From Aureimonas sp. Leaf427 (GTDB taxonomy: Bacteria; Pseudomonadota; Alphaproteobacteria; Rhizobiales; Rhizobiaceae): 64,000 bases of DNA. The stretch is from assembly GCF_001425485.1 (NCBI RefSeq), contig NZ_LMQW01000023.1, forward strand, positions 457 through 64,456, written 5' to 3'. Both the position numbers and the translations under genes were made by a program. The notes beneath the pieces are model-generated. The model saw only the letters and a program-made list of their open reading frames with translations, was not told the DNA's origin and made no database searches. Below, piece by piece: positions 42,340-52,345 of the stretch (positions are counted from its first letter, which is position 1; each line of letters starts with the position of its first letter).

Positions 42340-43254
42340 TCATAGACCGTCCGGCCCCGGCAGTGCAACCGCGGCACGGCGGCCCGTCCAGCGGGGATAG
42401 AGGATGCCGAAGGCAAGGCCCGAAAGAACCAGCACGGCCGCGGCGATCTTCCAGCCGGGCAGCGGCTCGCCGAGAAGAAGCGCGGAGGTCGTCATGCCGA
42501 AGACCGGCACGAGCAGCGCCATCGGCGTGATCGTCGCGGCGGGATGGCGCGACAGGAGCCAGCCCCAGACGGCATAGCCGAAGAGCGTGTTTCCGACCGT
42601 CTGCCAGACCACCGCGGCCCAGGTCGCCAGATCGGCTCTCGCGATGCCGCCCGCGATCGCGTCCCACCCTTCCACGAGGAAGGACAGGACCAGAAGCGGC
42701 GGCGCGGAGAAGAGGCTGCCCCAGACGATGTAGGGGAGAAGGCTGGTCACGCCGCTCTTCTTCGCCGCCATGTTGCCGCCGGCCCAGCACAAGGCGGCCG
42801 AGAGCACCATGACGAGGCCGAGCGGGGTCGTCGTCGTGTCCGTGTTCGCTGCGATCACCACGATGCCGGAGACGGCGAGGGCCAGGGCGAACCACTGAAA
42901 CGGCCGGACGCGCTCGCCCGTCAGCCAGATGGACAGGCCGATCGTGAAGAAGACCTGCATCTGCAGAACGAGGGAGGCGAGCCCCGGCGAGATCTCGCTG
43001 CGCATCGCCATGAGGAGAAGGCTGAACTGGCCCGAGCCGATCAGAAGGCCGTAAGCCGCGAGGTTGCCGAAGGAAACCGCAGGGCGGGGGACGAAGAAGA
43101 CGGCGGGCAGGCAGACGAGAAAGAACCGCAGCGCGCCGAAAAGAAGCGGCGGCAGATGGTCCAGACCAATGCGAATCACGACGAAATTCGTGCCCCAGAC
43201 CGCGACGACGGCGAGTGCGAGGAGCATATGGCGAACTGGAAGGACCGCGTTCAT
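42340..43254 (-). CDS. EamA/DMT-family transporter
   Basis: 304 residues from the ATG at 43254; 43290 is in frame but less likely. Ten membrane segments in two EamA repeats: VVAVWGTNFVVIRIGLDHLP is the first-helix signature, and TITPMALLVPVFGMTTSALL ends the second repeat. It most resembles amino-acid/metabolite exporters such as EamA. A hairpin ACCCGG/CCGGGT near 42304-42323 lies between it and sulP. Confidence 0.85.
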   Translation of the reverse strand: MNAVLPVRHMLLALAVVAVWGTNFVVIRIGLDHLPPLLFGALRFFLVCLPAVFFVPRPAVSFGNLAAYGLLIGSGQFSLLLMAMRSEISPGLASLVLQMQVFFTIGLSIWLTGERVRPFQWFALALAVSGIVVIAANTDTTTTPLGLVMVLSAALCWAGGNMAAKKSGVTSLLPYIVWGSLFSAPPLLVLSFLVEGWDAIAGGIARADLATWAAVVWQTVGNTLFGYAVWGWLLSRHPAATITPMALLVPVFGMTTSALLLGEPLPGWKIAAAVLVLSGLAFGILYPRWTGRRAAVALPGPDGL

Positions 43255-43514
43255 GCCGCGGCTTGTTCCAGATCGTCGCGATCCTGCCAAGTCCCGACAA
43301 TCGAGGATAGTCGGAATTCCGCCTTGAGTTGTCGATTCGCGTGTGTCTGGCTCTTCGAACGGGCTCTTCTTCCGGATGCTTGTCGATAGCGTCGATACAA
43401 CCCATCTATTTCAGAAAAGATGTAGTCATGCGTTGCCAAGCCGCAGTCGAAGTGGTGTAAGGATGTGATACTGAATGAAATGAACTCTCAACCCATGGCG
43501 GATCGAAGACCAAG

Positions 43515-44009
43515 ATGAAATCTGACGCTGAAACATTGCCGGTTCCCATCGAGCACGCGGCGACCATCGTCGCAGCCTATGTGGGGAACAACCATGTTGC
43601 TTCCACGAACCTGCCAGCCCTGATCGAGTCGGTTTTCCAGGCCCTGACGTCCCTGACCTCGGTCGAGCCGAAGGCCGTCGAGCCGCCGCCGCTGGTGCCG
43701 GCCGTTCCGGTCAAGAAGTCGGTGACGGACGATTACATCATCTGTCTCGAGGACGGCAAAAGCTTCAAGTCGCTGAAGCGCCATCTGATGACCCATTACG
43801 ATCTGACGCCCGAAGCCTACCGCGCCAAGTGGAAGCTGCCGGCGGACTATCCGATGGTCGCTCCTAATTATGCCGCCGCACGGTCCGCGCTTGCCAAGAC
43901 GATGGGCCTTGGCCGCAAGGCGGCCCCGGCCGACGAAACCCCGGTCGCCCAGGACGAAGCGCCCAAGCGCCGCGGTCCCCGCAAGGCGAAGGAACAGGAC
44001 GCGGTCTGA
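43515..44009 (+). CDS. mucR: Ros/MucR-family zinc-finger transcriptional regulator
   Basis: 164 residues. The C-terminal DNA-binding part carries CLEDGKSFKSLKRHLMTHY with C77, H90 and H94; the second Cys of the usual Cys2His2 site is Asp80, a variant known in this family. The N-terminal part (EHAATIVAAYVGNNHV) is the oligomerisation region. MucR proteins silence AT-rich promoters of exopolysaccharide, motility and virulence genes in rhizobia and Brucella. A Lys/Arg-rich tail follows residue 130. The leader is relatively AT rich, consistent with autoregulation. Confidence 0.93.
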   Translation: MKSDAETLPVPIEHAATIVAAYVGNNHVASTNLPALIESVFQALTSLTSVEPKAVEPPPLVPAVPVKKSVTDDYIICLEDGKSFKSLKRHLMTHYDLTPEAYRAKWKLPADYPMVAPNYAAARSALAKTMGLGRKAAPADETPVAQDEAPKRRGPRKAKEQDAV

Positions 44010-44718
44010 GAACCGCCGTCTGAGGTTTCGGAAAGGTCTGCGAGGTCTGTAACCCCTCTTGGAGCCCCGGCCGCTGCGAAAGCTGCGGCCGGCTGACGGC
44101 GATGGGCGGAGCCGCCATGGTGGCCGGTTGCGATCGTCCGAAGTGGAGGATCGCTCGCCACCGAGATGCTCGGCGGCCCGAGACCGTTCGTATCGGTCGC
44201 GGACAAGCTTCGCGTATTGTTTCGGGACGATCGTACTCGTAGGCGAGCATGTAGATATGCTCCGCGCCGCTAAAGATGTTTTGACTGCCGGTTCTGGTGG
44301 GTGTTTCGCGGACCGGTGGCACTCGACAAGATCGGCGGTCTCGCCGGTCTATCGTGTCCGTTGAAGCCGGGGTGGCAGCACTCCGGCTTTTTTCATGTCC
44401 GCCGAAAGACGACGACGTCGAAAGCCGCGGACTTGCCGCGCTGGGCAGGAAGCCGAGCCGAGGACGGCGAGGCGCATTGCCTTATCGTCGGCCGCCGTCA
44501 CCACTGAAGCGGACGACGTCGCGTCGGCCGGAGGGGCGGCGATTTGGATCGTCTGCGAAAAGCGGGAGCCGGTCTCGTCGATAATGAAACCGCGGCTCGC
44601 CGGAGAGGCCCGCAACGGCGACCCGAGAGCCTGCGCTCCATCGGATCGTTCGGTCTCTGTCCCCGTGCACAGCGGGTCGGCAGATGGGCCAAGTCATGCA
44701 GACCGGACCCTTAAAATG
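44010..44718. other. Gene-free stretch after mucR, with strong RNA structures
   Basis: About 700 bases with no convincing coding frame on either strand. A GC-rich hairpin (44068-44092, CCGGCCGC with GCGGCCGG) lies after mucR. GATCGGCG (44330-44337) pairs with CGCCGGTC (44342-44349), directly before a canonical terminator at 44364-44393. The stretch could be a long mucR 3' UTR or encode a small RNA ending there. From 44394 to 44718 nothing is seen. Confidence 0.45.
44364..44393 (+). terminator. Orphan rho-independent terminator
   Basis: AAGCCGGGGTG (44364-44374) pairs with CACTCCGGCTT (44379-44389, one G-T) around GCAG, and six T follow the stem core. It is 355 bases after the mucR stop and no gene ends nearby on +. 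Confidence 0.85.
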
Positions 44719-44742
44719 AAAAGGCCCCGTGGAAGCGGGGCC
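44719..44742 (-). terminator. Terminator of the cold-shock gene
   Basis: On the minus strand GGCCCCG (44742-44736) pairs with CGGGGCC (44729-44723), followed by TTTT. It lies 35 bases after the cold-shock gene stop. Confidence 0.85.
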
Positions 44743-44776
44743 AAATCGATCTCGAAGTCGAAAAACTGCAGAAGCC

Positions 44777-44986
44777 TTAGACGGCGCGCAGGTTGACGGC
44801 CTTGGGGCCCTTGCCGCGCGGGTCAGGCTGGGTCTCGAAGGAGACCTTCTGGTTATCCGACAGGGTCGACATGCCAGACTGCTCGACGGAAGAGATGTGG
44901 ACGAAGACATCCGGGCCGCCGTTGTCGGGCGAGATAAAGCCGAAGCCCTTGTCGGAATTGAAGAATTTCACGGTACCAGTAGGCAT
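44777..44986 (-). CDS. cspA: Cold-shock protein, CspA family
   Basis: 69 residues, one cold-shock domain. RNP1 KGFGFISP and RNP2 VFVHISS bind single-stranded RNA or DNA. Such proteins melt mRNA structure at low temperature or in stationary phase; rhizobial genomes have several copies, so the cspA name marks the family only. A terminator follows. About 250 bases upstream are gene-free and include a hairpin (ACACCC/GGGTGT at 45014-45029) that may be part of a structured leader. Confidence 0.95.
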   Translation of the reverse strand: MPTGTVKFFNSDKGFGFISPDNGGPDVFVHISSVEQSGMSTLSDNQKVSFETQPDPRGKGPKAVNLRAV

Positions 44987-45238
44987 GGAGAACCTGTTCG
45001 TTTGTGCTGCCGGACACCCCGGAGGGTGTGAGCAACCATTGTCCGCATCGCATTCGAATGCAAGCCGCTCGATGTTTCAGTGACACAAGTTAGAGGCTTT
45101 GTCGCCTAATTCTTTGAGTTCGGCCCGAGAAAGATCGCGCTGCCTATGAATGGACCGTTGTGCCTGAAAGAGTTGCGGCGACATTCTACCGCTTCGCTGC
45201 CTGTAAACCTGCCGCGGATGCGATCGACTCCGGCGGTT

Positions 45239-45526
45239 TCAGCGTTGATCTTCGAGGCGCTTGCGAAGATCGCCGGCGAAGGCCCGCAGTGCAGCATCGA
45301 CATCGGCGAGATGGCGATCCTCCCCCTCGTATCCGACCCGCTCCAAGCCCTCCAAAGACGTCGCCAGAGCCAGGATCTCTTCTTCCGCCTCGACGGGAAA
45401 GGTCTCGCGCTGCGTGGCGCGCTCGACGTAGAGCGCCTTCAGAAGAAGATCCTGGGCGTCGGTGCGGGCCTGCAGCTTCATGATGGCGCCGGCCATCATG
45501 CGCAGGGGTTTGTCGGTGGAGGACAT
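45239..45526 (-). CDS. Hypothetical helical protein
   Basis: 95 residues from the ATG at 45526 (AGGA about nine bases upstream). Predicted all-helical and acidic: IMKLQARTDAQDLLLKALYV and EEILALATSLEGLERV. No family recognised. The open frame runs much further upstream against the opp genes, but only this part has gene-like composition. It is divergent from the opp operon. Confidence 0.55.
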   Translation of the reverse strand: MSSTDKPLRMMAGAIMKLQARTDAQDLLLKALYVERATQRETFPVEAEEEILALATSLEGLERVGYEGEDRHLADVDAALRAFAGDLRKRLEDQR

Positions 45527-45686
45527 GGCTTCGATCCTTCGCGGGCCGCGAGGCCGGGAGCGGCTCGGCGGCCTTTTCAACGCGGTCCGGGTGAACCGCC
45601 TTCGATGGGACAAAGCCATGCCGAACGGCGCGATCCCTGTCCATGCCGGCCGCCGCCTCCCGTTTCGCCATGTCGTCGGGAATCCG

Positions 45687-45714
45687 TTGCCTCCTCGGTC
45701 GAGGAGCTTAGACT
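45687..45714 (+). promoter_or_regulatory. Possible promoter of the oligopeptide transporter operon
   Basis: TTGCCT (45687-45692), 16-base spacer, TAGACT (45709-45714), 35 bases before the ATG at 45749. The spacer contains the palindrome CCTCGGTCGAGG, a possible operator. Confidence 0.35.
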
Positions 45715-45748
45715 GGATGGCAAGTTCAAGATCAACGGAGACGAATCG

Positions 45749-47362
45749 ATGCGGTCTTTCCGAGCAAGCCGGCTGGCGACCTTCCTTTCGGCGACGGCGA
45801 TCCTGGCCGTGACGGGGTTGACGGCCCTTCCGGCCTTCGCCGAGACCGTTCTTCGTCGCGGCAATGCCGGCGAGCCGCAGACCTTCGATCAGGCGCATAC
45901 GAGCATCAACATCGAGACGTTCGTGCTGAAGGACCTCTACGAGGGCCTGACGATCTACGATGCGACCGGCACGATCGTGCCCGGCGCCGCCGAGAGCTGG
46001 ACGGTCTCCGACGACGGCACCGTCTATACGTTCAAGATCAGGGACGCCGCCAAGTGGTCTGATGGTTCGGACGTGACGGCCGAGGACTTCGTCTTCTCGT
46101 ATCGCCGCGTGGAGAACCCGGCGGAGGCGGCGAACTATGCCAACATCCTCTATCCGATCAAAAATGCCGAGAAGGTCAACAAGGGGAGCCTTCCTCTCGA
46201 CCAGCTCGGCATGCGCGCCGTCGATGCCAAGACGCTGGAGATCACCCTGGAGCGGCCGACGCCGTTCTTCCTCGAACTCCTCGCCCATCAGACCGCGCTC
46301 CCGATCTCCAAGGCGAGCTTCGAGACGAACGGCGCCGAGTTCATCAAGCCGGGCAAGCTCGTGTCGAACGGCGGCTACATGCTGACCGAGCATGTCGCCA
46401 ACGACCACCTGACGATGGCGAAGAATCCCAACCACTGGGACGCCGCGAACACGAAGATCGACAAGGTCATCTTCTATCCGCTCGAGGACCAGGCCGCGGC
46501 CGTTCGCCGCTACGAGGCCGGCGAGCTCGACGTGAACTACAACTTCTCGGCCGACCAGATCAAACGCCTGCAGGAGCAGTATGGGTCGGAGGTCCACATC
46601 TCGCCGGCGCTCGCCACCTATTACTACGTGTTCGACACGCGCACTGCGCCGATGGACGATGTGCGCGTGCGCCGGGCGCTCTCCATGGCGATCGATCGCG
46701 ACTTCCTCGGCCGCGAGATCTATGCCGGCTCGCAGCAGCCGAGCTACTCCTTCGTGCCGCCGGATCTTCCCGGCTATGGCGAGCCTTCGAAGGCCGATTT
46801 CGCCGCGAAGGACCAACTCGACCGCGAGGACGACGCGCTCGCGCTGATGAAGGACGCCGGTTTCGGGGAGGGCGGGAAGCCGCTGTCGATCGAGATCCGC
46901 TACAACACCAACCCGAACCACGAGCGGGTCGCCACCGCCGTCGCCGATATGTGGAAGACGGTGTTCGGGGCGAGCGTCAGCCTCGTCAATCTCGACGTCT
47001 CCTCCCACTACGCCTACCTGCAGGAGGGCGGCGCCTTCCAGGTGGCGCGCGCAGGCTGGACGGCCGACTACGGCGATGCCGAGAACTTCCTCGCGATGAA
47101 CACGACGGCGAACAAGAGCTTCAACTACGCCAAGTGGAGCAATGCCGATTTCGACGCGCTGATGGCGAAATCCTACGACGAGCGGGACCCGGCCGCCCGC
47201 GCCAAGCTCCTCCACGAGGCCGAGGCGATCCTGATGCAAGAACAGCCGGTCGCGCCGCTTCTGGCGCAGAACGAACTCTGGCTCGTGTCGAAACGCGTGC
47301 AGGGATGGCAGGACAATGCCAACAACGCGCATCTGTCGCGCTTTCTCAGCATCGCCGAGTAG
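45749..47362 (+). CDS. oppA: Oligopeptide ABC transporter, periplasmic binding protein (OppA-like)
   Basis: 537 residues from the ATG at 45749 (GGAG eight bases upstream). A signal peptide (1-31, ending LPAFA) is followed by a family-5 binding protein: GEPQTFDQAHTSINIETFV, LYEGLTIYDATGTIVPGAAE, WSDGSDVTAEDFVFSYRRV and RRALSMAIDRDFLGREIY. It captures peptides in the periplasm for the permease encoded next. Length matches E. coli OppA. Confidence 0.93.
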   Translation: MRSFRASRLATFLSATAILAVTGLTALPAFAETVLRRGNAGEPQTFDQAHTSINIETFVLKDLYEGLTIYDATGTIVPGAAESWTVSDDGTVYTFKIRDAAKWSDGSDVTAEDFVFSYRRVENPAEAANYANILYPIKNAEKVNKGSLPLDQLGMRAVDAKTLEITLERPTPFFLELLAHQTALPISKASFETNGAEFIKPGKLVSNGGYMLTEHVANDHLTMAKNPNHWDAANTKIDKVIFYPLEDQAAAVRRYEAGELDVNYNFSADQIKRLQEQYGSEVHISPALATYYYVFDTRTAPMDDVRVRRALSMAIDRDFLGREIYAGSQQPSYSFVPPDLPGYGEPSKADFAAKDQLDREDDALALMKDAGFGEGGKPLSIEIRYNTNPNHERVATAVADMWKTVFGASVSLVNLDVSSHYAYLQEGGAFQVARAGWTADYGDAENFLAMNTTANKSFNYAKWSNADFDALMAKSYDERDPAARAKLLHEAEAILMQEQPVAPLLAQNELWLVSKRVQGWQDNANNAHLSRFLSIAE

Positions 47363-47422
47363 AAGCTCCGATCCTCCCGAGGCCCGTCCCTTCTTGGAGC
47401 GAGCCGCTTCGGAGCCATGCCC

Positions 47423-48346
47423 ATGTTGCGATTCGTCTTGAAGCGGCTGGCGAGCGCGGTGCCGACGCTCTTCATCGTCGTCACGCTCTCCTTCTTCCTG
47501 ATGCGCTTTGCGCCGGGCGGGCCCTTCAATCTGGAGCGCCCGCTGCCGCCGCAGACGATGGAGGCCATGATGCGGGCCTACGGGCTCGATCTGCCGCTCT
47601 GGCGGCAATACGTCGTCTATCTCGGAAATGTCGTCACGGGCGATTTCGGGCCGAGCTACGTCTATCGCGACAACACGGTCGCCCAGCTGATCGGCGCGGG
47701 TCTGCCCTATTCGCTGAAGCTCGGCGGGCTGGCGCTGCTCTTCGCGCTCGTCGGCGGCGTTGCGGCTGGAACGATCGCGGCGCTGCGCCAGAACGGATGG
47801 ATCGACATTCTCGTCATGTCGATCTCCACGATCGGCGTCACCGTGCCGAACTTCGTCGTCGGGCCGGTCGTGACGCTGGTCTTCGCCGTCTTCCTGGCCC
47901 TCCTGCCAGCCGGCGGCTGGGGCGACGGGTCCTGGCGCTTTCTTCTCCTGCCGGTGATCGCGCTCGCGCTGCCGCAGCTCGCCGTCTTCGCCCGGCTGAC
48001 GCGCGGCTCCATGATCGAGGCGCTGAGAGCCGACCATGTGCGGACGGCGCGAGCCTACGGCCTTCCCAGCCGCACGGTGGTCGGCACGCACGCCATGCGC
48101 GCGGCCCTCCTGCCTGTCGTCTCCTATCTCGGCCCCTGCGCGGCCGGCCTGCTCACGGGTTCGGCCGTCATCGAGAGCCTCTTCACCATTCCCGGCATCG
48201 GCCGCTACTTCGTCCTCGGAGCGCTGAACCGCGACTATACGCTGGTCATGGGCACGGTCGTTCTCGTCGCCGTCTTCGTGATCCTCTTCAATCTCATCGT
48301 CGACATCCTCTACGGGCTGCTCGATCCGAGGGTTCGCTACGAATGA
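47423..48346 (+). CDS. oppB: Oligopeptide ABC transporter, permease (OppB-like)
   Basis: 307 residues from the ATG at 47423 with GGAG eight bases upstream (47417 is also in frame). Six membrane helices; the first is LKRLASAVPTLFIVVTLSFF. The EAA loop AYGLPSRTVVGTHAMRAALL contacts the ATPase. It forms the inner-membrane channel together with OppC. Confidence 0.93.
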   Translation: MLRFVLKRLASAVPTLFIVVTLSFFLMRFAPGGPFNLERPLPPQTMEAMMRAYGLDLPLWRQYVVYLGNVVTGDFGPSYVYRDNTVAQLIGAGLPYSLKLGGLALLFALVGGVAAGTIAALRQNGWIDILVMSISTIGVTVPNFVVGPVVTLVFAVFLALLPAGGWGDGSWRFLLLPVIALALPQLAVFARLTRGSMIEALRADHVRTARAYGLPSRTVVGTHAMRAALLPVVSYLGPCAAGLLTGSAVIESLFTIPGIGRYFVLGALNRDYTLVMGTVVLVAVFVILFNLIVDILYGLLDPRVRYE

Positions 48347-48371
48347 CGATCGCCAAGACCGAGCCCGCGTC

Positions 48372-49538
48372 ATGAGTGACCTTGCAGCTCCCGGCTCCGC
48401 CGATCCCGGCCCGCTTCCCGGGACCCGTCCGCTGAAGCCGGGCGAGACCCGCGGCCGCAGCCTCCTTCAGCTCGCCATGCTGCGGCTCAAGCGAAACCGC
48501 GCCGCCATGGCCGGGCTTGCCGTGCTTCTGCTCGTCACGCTCTTCTCGTTCCTCGGGCCGCTCTTCAGTCCCCATCGCTACGACGAGGTCTTTCCCGCCT
48601 ATGTCTCGGTGCCGCCCAGCCTGGAGGCGCGGCCGGGCGCCGGCGAACTCCAGGGCGCCGCCGAGTCGGCGGCCTCCCGAGCCCGCGTGACGCTCCGGAC
48701 GTTCGAGGTGGACGGCCAGAGGTTCACCGCGACGCTTGGCGCCGAGACCCCCATCGATCCGCGCGTTCTGCGCTACTTCGACCGGGGCGGCGCCTTCAGC
48801 GGAACGGTGGTTGACGAGACGCGCGACGAGGGGCGCTCGATCGCCATTTCGGGCACGGTCGATCGAACCTACTTTCCCTTCGGCACGGATGCGAACGGGC
48901 GCGATCTCCTGGTGCGCATCATGCTGGGCGGGCAGATCTCTCTGGCCGTCGGCGTTCTGGCGAGCCTCGTCTCGCTCGTCGTCGGCGTCGCCTACGGGGC
49001 AGTGGCCGGCTATCTCGGCGGGCGGGTCGACGGGGTCATGATGCGCCTTGTCGAGATCCTCTATTCGCTGCCCTTCGTGTTTCTCGTCGTCATGCTGGTC
49101 GTCTTCTTCGGCCGCAGCTTCATCCTGATCTTCCTCGTCATCGGCGCGGTCGAGTGGCTGGACATGGCGCGCATCGTGCGCGGGCAGACGTTGGCGCTGA
49201 AGCGGCGCGAGTTCGTCGCGGCGGCCGAGGCGATGGGCCTGACCGACCTCCAGATCGTGCGCCGCCACATCATCCCGAACACGATCGGCCCGGTCATCGT
49301 CTACGTCACGATCGTGGTGCCGAAGGTCATCCTTCTCGAGAGCTTCCTGTCCTTTCTCGGCCTCGGCGTCCAGGCGCCGCTGACGAGCTGGGGCGCGCTG
49401 ATCTCGGACGGCGCGGCCCGCATGCAGTCGGCGCCCTGGATGCTGATCGCGCCCGCGATCTTCTTCGTCGTCACGCTCTTCGCGCTGAACTTCGTCGGCG
49501 ACGGCCTGCGCGATGCGCTCGATCCGAAGGACCGCTGA
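48372..49538 (+). CDS. oppC: Oligopeptide ABC transporter, permease (OppC-like) with periplasmic insert
   Basis: 388 residues. The first helix is at about 47-65. A soluble stretch of about 100 residues (66-168) follows before [18 protein letters not shown], which normally lies soon after helix 1. The remaining five helices and the EAA loop ([20 protein letters not shown]) are normal. The insert faces the periplasm and may contact OppA. It is followed after one base by the ATPase gene. Confidence 0.92.
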   Translation: MSDLAAPGSADPGPLPGTRPLKPGETRGRSLLQLAMLRLKRNRAAMAGLAVLLLVTLFSFLGPLFSPHRYDEVFPAYVSVPPSLEARPGAGELQGAAESAASRARVTLRTFEVDGQRFTATLGAETPIDPRVLRYFDRGGAFSGTVVDETRDEGRSIAISGTVDRTYFPFGTDANGRDLLVRIMLGGQISLAVGVLASLVSLVVGVAYGAVAGYLGGRVDGVMMRLVEILYSLPFVFLVVMLVVFFGRSFILIFLVIGAVEWLDMARIVRGQTLALKRREFVAAAEAMGLTDLQIVRRHIIPNTIGPVIVYVTIVVPKVILLESFLSFLGLGVQAPLTSWGALISDGAARMQSAPWMLIAPAIFFVVTLFALNFVGDGLRDALDPKDR

Positions 49539-49539
49539 C

Positions 49540-51177
49540 ATGGAGCGCATCGGCGATACGAAGCCCGACGAGACGCCCGGTCCGATCCTCTCCGTGCGCG
49601 GGCTGAAGGTCGGGTTCGACACGCCGGACGGGGCGGTCGAGGCGGTGCGCGGCATCGACTTCGACGTCGCCGCCCACGAGACGCTCGCGATCGTCGGCGA
49701 GTCCGGCTCCGGCAAGAGCCAGACGGTGATGGCGATGATGGGGCTTCTGGCCGGCAACGGGCAGGCGTCCGGCTCCGCGCGCTACCGCGGCACGGAGCTT
49801 CTCGGCCTGCCCGCCAAGGCGCTGAACGAGATCCGGGGCGATCGCATCGCCATGATCTTTCAGGAGCCGATGACCTCGCTCGATCCGCTCTATCGGATCG
49901 GCCGCCAGATCGCCGAGCCTCTGCGCCATCACCGCGGCCTCACGGGCAAGGCGGCGCGAGCGCGCGTGCTGGAGCTTCTGACGCTGGTCGGCATACCCGA
50001 GCCCGAGCGGCGGATCGATTCCTTCCCGCACGAGCTTTCCGGCGGCCAGCGCCAGCGCGCCATGATCGCCATGGCGCTCGCCAACGAGCCGGACATCCTG
50101 ATCGCGGACGAGCCGACGACGGCGCTTGACGTCACCGTCCAGGCCCAGATCCTGGAACTGCTCTCGTCGCTTCAGGCACGGTTCGGCATGGCGATCGTGC
50201 TGATCACGCACGATCTCGGACTGGTGCGGCACGTCGCCGATCGCGTCGCCGTCATGCGGCGGGGCGAGATCGTGGAGACCGGACCGGTCGCGAGCGTCTT
50301 CACCGCGCCCGCCGCCGACTACACGCGCATGCTTCTCGAAGCCGAGCCGAAGGGTCGCAAGAGCGCCCCGCAGATGACGGCCGAGACCGTTTTGGAGGCG
50401 AAGCGCGTCACGGTGGATTTCCGTTACGGCGGAGGGTTCTTTGCGGGTGCGGCGAAGACGTTTCGCGCGGTGGACGGCGTCTCGCTTCGGCTGCGCGAAG
50501 GGCAGACGATCGGGATCGTCGGCGAATCCGGCTCGGGAAAATCGACGCTCGGACGGGCGCTGCTACGCCTCCAGGAGAGCGGCGGGGAGATTCGCCTCGA
50601 AGGGGCCGACGTCACCGGAGCGGACCGGGCGCGGATGCGCCCGCTGCGCCGACGCTTCCAGCTCGTCTTCCAGGACCCCTACGGCTCGCTCTCGCCGCGG
50701 CTGACGGTCGGCGGCATCATCACCGAGGGTCTCGCGATCCACGAGCCGCATCTCTCACGAGCCGAACGCGACCGGCGCGCGATCCGGGCTCTCGAAGAGG
50801 TCGGTCTCGATCCCGGGAGCCGCAACCGCTATCCGCACGAGTTCTCGGGCGGTCAGCGGCAGCGCGTCGCCATCGCCCGCGCGCTGATCCTGAAGCCCCG
50901 CGTCATCGTCCTCGACGAGCCGACCTCCGCCCTCGACCGCTCGGTCCAAGGCCAGGTGATCGATCTCCTGCGCAAGCTGCAGAACGAGCATGGCCTGTCC
51001 TACATCTTCATCAGCCACGACCTCTCGGTCATCCGCGCCGTCGCCGATCATGTGCTCGTCATGAAGAACGGCCGCATCGTCGAGGAAGGTCCGACCGACG
51101 CCATCTTTGACTCACCCCGCGAGCCCTACACGAAAGCCCTCATCGGCGCCGCCTGGGGCGCAGCGGATGCGGTTTGA
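49540..51177 (+). CDS. Oligopeptide ABC transporter, fused double ATPase (OppD-OppF-like)
   Basis: 545 residues from the ATG at 49540. Two complete ABC ATPase domains: the first with Walker A GESGSGKS (53-60) and signature [10 protein letters not shown], the second with GESGSGKST (near 328-336) and [10 protein letters not shown]. Both have Walker B ([22 protein letters not shown]) and H-loops. It supplies ATP hydrolysis for peptide uptake, replacing separate OppD and OppF. It completes an oppABC-DF operon. Confidence 0.95.
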   Translation: MERIGDTKPDETPGPILSVRGLKVGFDTPDGAVEAVRGIDFDVAAHETLAIVGESGSGKSQTVMAMMGLLAGNGQASGSARYRGTELLGLPAKALNEIRGDRIAMIFQEPMTSLDPLYRIGRQIAEPLRHHRGLTGKAARARVLELLTLVGIPEPERRIDSFPHELSGGQRQRAMIAMALANEPDILIADEPTTALDVTVQAQILELLSSLQARFGMAIVLITHDLGLVRHVADRVAVMRRGEIVETGPVASVFTAPAADYTRMLLEAEPKGRKSAPQMTAETVLEAKRVTVDFRYGGGFFAGAAKTFRAVDGVSLRLREGQTIGIVGESGSGKSTLGRALLRLQESGGEIRLEGADVTGADRARMRPLRRRFQLVFQDPYGSLSPRLTVGGIITEGLAIHEPHLSRAERDRRAIRALEEVGLDPGSRNRYPHEFSGGQRQRVAIARALILKPRVIVLDEPTSALDRSVQGQVIDLLRKLQNEHGLSYIFISHDLSVIRAVADHVLVMKNGRIVEEGPTDAIFDSPREPYTKALIGAAWGAADAV

Positions 51178-51210
51178 CGGGCGAGGCGGATAGATGGGAA
51201 GGCGATGATG

Positions 51211-51286
<76 letters not shown>

Positions 51287-51322
51287 GTTTCGCGGCGGCG
51301 AGCGCCTTGCGAAATCGGGCGG

Positions 51323-51351
51323 ACCATAGAAATCGAACCGCGCGGGGTCAA
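51323..51351 (-). promoter_or_regulatory. Promoter of tRNA-Lys
   Basis: On the minus strand TTGACC (51351-51346), 17-base spacer, TATGGT (51328-51323). The hexamers and spacing are good, and the -10 is 36 bases upstream of the mature tRNA. Confidence 0.55.
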
Positions 51352-51506
51352 TGCTGAATCGGGCGCGGGGCGGTGCGCAATTCGACGCGAGAGGAAGATT
51401 GCCGGTTTGCGGCTGTCGGGGCGAGGGAGTAAGCGGACGGCTCGATGATGGGGAAGGGGCGGATTTTGGGTCGGGACCGGGGCGGGCAGGGCGAGGAAGC
51501 GGTGCG

Positions 51507-52253
51507 ATGATCGGGGAATTGTCCTATCCGGCGGCGGTCCTGGCGGGTGCGCTCTCCTTTCTGTCCCCTTGCGTCCTGCCGCTCGTGCCGCCCTATCTCT
51601 GCTACATGGCCGGCGTTTCCGTCGAGGAGCTTCGCGCGGGCCGCCAAGTGGATGCGGGGCGGGCGGGATCTAGGCGGGTGCTCCTCAGTGCCGCGATCTT
51701 CGTTCTCGGCTTTTCCACCGTCTTCGTGCTGCTCGGCGCGGGCGCGAGTTCGGCGGGCCGCCTGTTGCGGCAGAATCTCGACTGGCTCGGCATCGTGGCC
51801 GGCCTTGCAATCATCGTGATGGGCCTCAATTTTCTCGGCGTCTTCCGGATCGCGCTTCTGTCGCGCGAGGCGCGGTTCCGGGCGCCGGACCGGCCGCGCA
51901 GCCTCGTCGGCGCCTATCTGATGGGTCTCGCCTTCGCCTTCGGATGGACGCCCTGCATCGGGCCGGTGCTCGGCGCGATCCTCGGCCTTGCCGGCACGCG
52001 GGACACGGTGGGCGAGGGCGCGACGATGCTGGCCTTCTATTCGGCCGGGCTCGGCATCCCGTTTCTTCTCGCTGCCGGCTTTTCCGGGGCGTTCCTCTCG
52101 GCGATGTCGCGGTTTCGCCGGCATTACGGGCGGATCGAGAAGGCGATGGGCGGGCTTCTCGTCGTGACCGGCATCCTGTTCCTGACGGGGGGCATGCAGA
52201 GCCTGTCCTTCTGGCTGCTGGAAACCTTTCCGGCGCTTCAGATGATCGGCTGA
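51507..52253 (+). CDS. ccdA: Cytochrome c biogenesis protein CcdA
   Basis: 248 residues, six membrane helices, inner membrane. It passes electrons from thioredoxin to periplasmic thiol proteins needed for cytochrome c maturation. The two conserved Cys are in [12 protein letters not shown] (C22) and [14 protein letters not shown]. The start at 51507 has AGGA upstream. It is divergent from tRNA-Lys, and no other ccm gene is adjacent. Confidence 0.92.
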   Translation: MIGELSYPAAVLAGALSFLSPCVLPLVPPYLCYMAGVSVEELRAGRQVDAGRAGSRRVLLSAAIFVLGFSTVFVLLGAGASSAGRLLRQNLDWLGIVAGLAIIVMGLNFLGVFRIALLSREARFRAPDRPRSLVGAYLMGLAFAFGWTPCIGPVLGAILGLAGTRDTVGEGATMLAFYSAGLGIPFLLAAGFSGAFLSAMSRFRRHYGRIEKAMGGLLVVTGILFLTGGMQSLSFWLLETFPALQMIG

Positions 52254-52345
52254 GCCGCGGGTCCTTCGCTGCGAACCCTTCATTGAATGCTCAGCACTCG
52301 GTGGTAAAAGGCACGCTCGATTTCAAGCTGCCACAAGGCCCATCC

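Noticed and set aside
43251-43439. 62-codon minus-strand frame overlapping the EamA gene start
   Set aside because: It overlaps the beginning of the transporter gene and has no family match; support is too weak.
44059-44364. Arg-rich open frame ending at the orphan terminator
   Set aside because: It starts at TTG, has no ribosome site, and its composition is that of random GC-rich sequence; the region is better read as non-coding.
44260-44393. SRP RNA or other housekeeping RNA ending at the orphan terminator
   Set aside because: The conserved SRP helix 8 sequence is absent, and it does not fold like tRNA or tmRNA.
45239-48373. A 1044-codon open frame on the minus strand across the opp genes
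   Set aside because: It is antisense to oppA and oppB, which have clear family motifs. Only its last 95 codons (45239-45526), outside those genes, look like a real gene.
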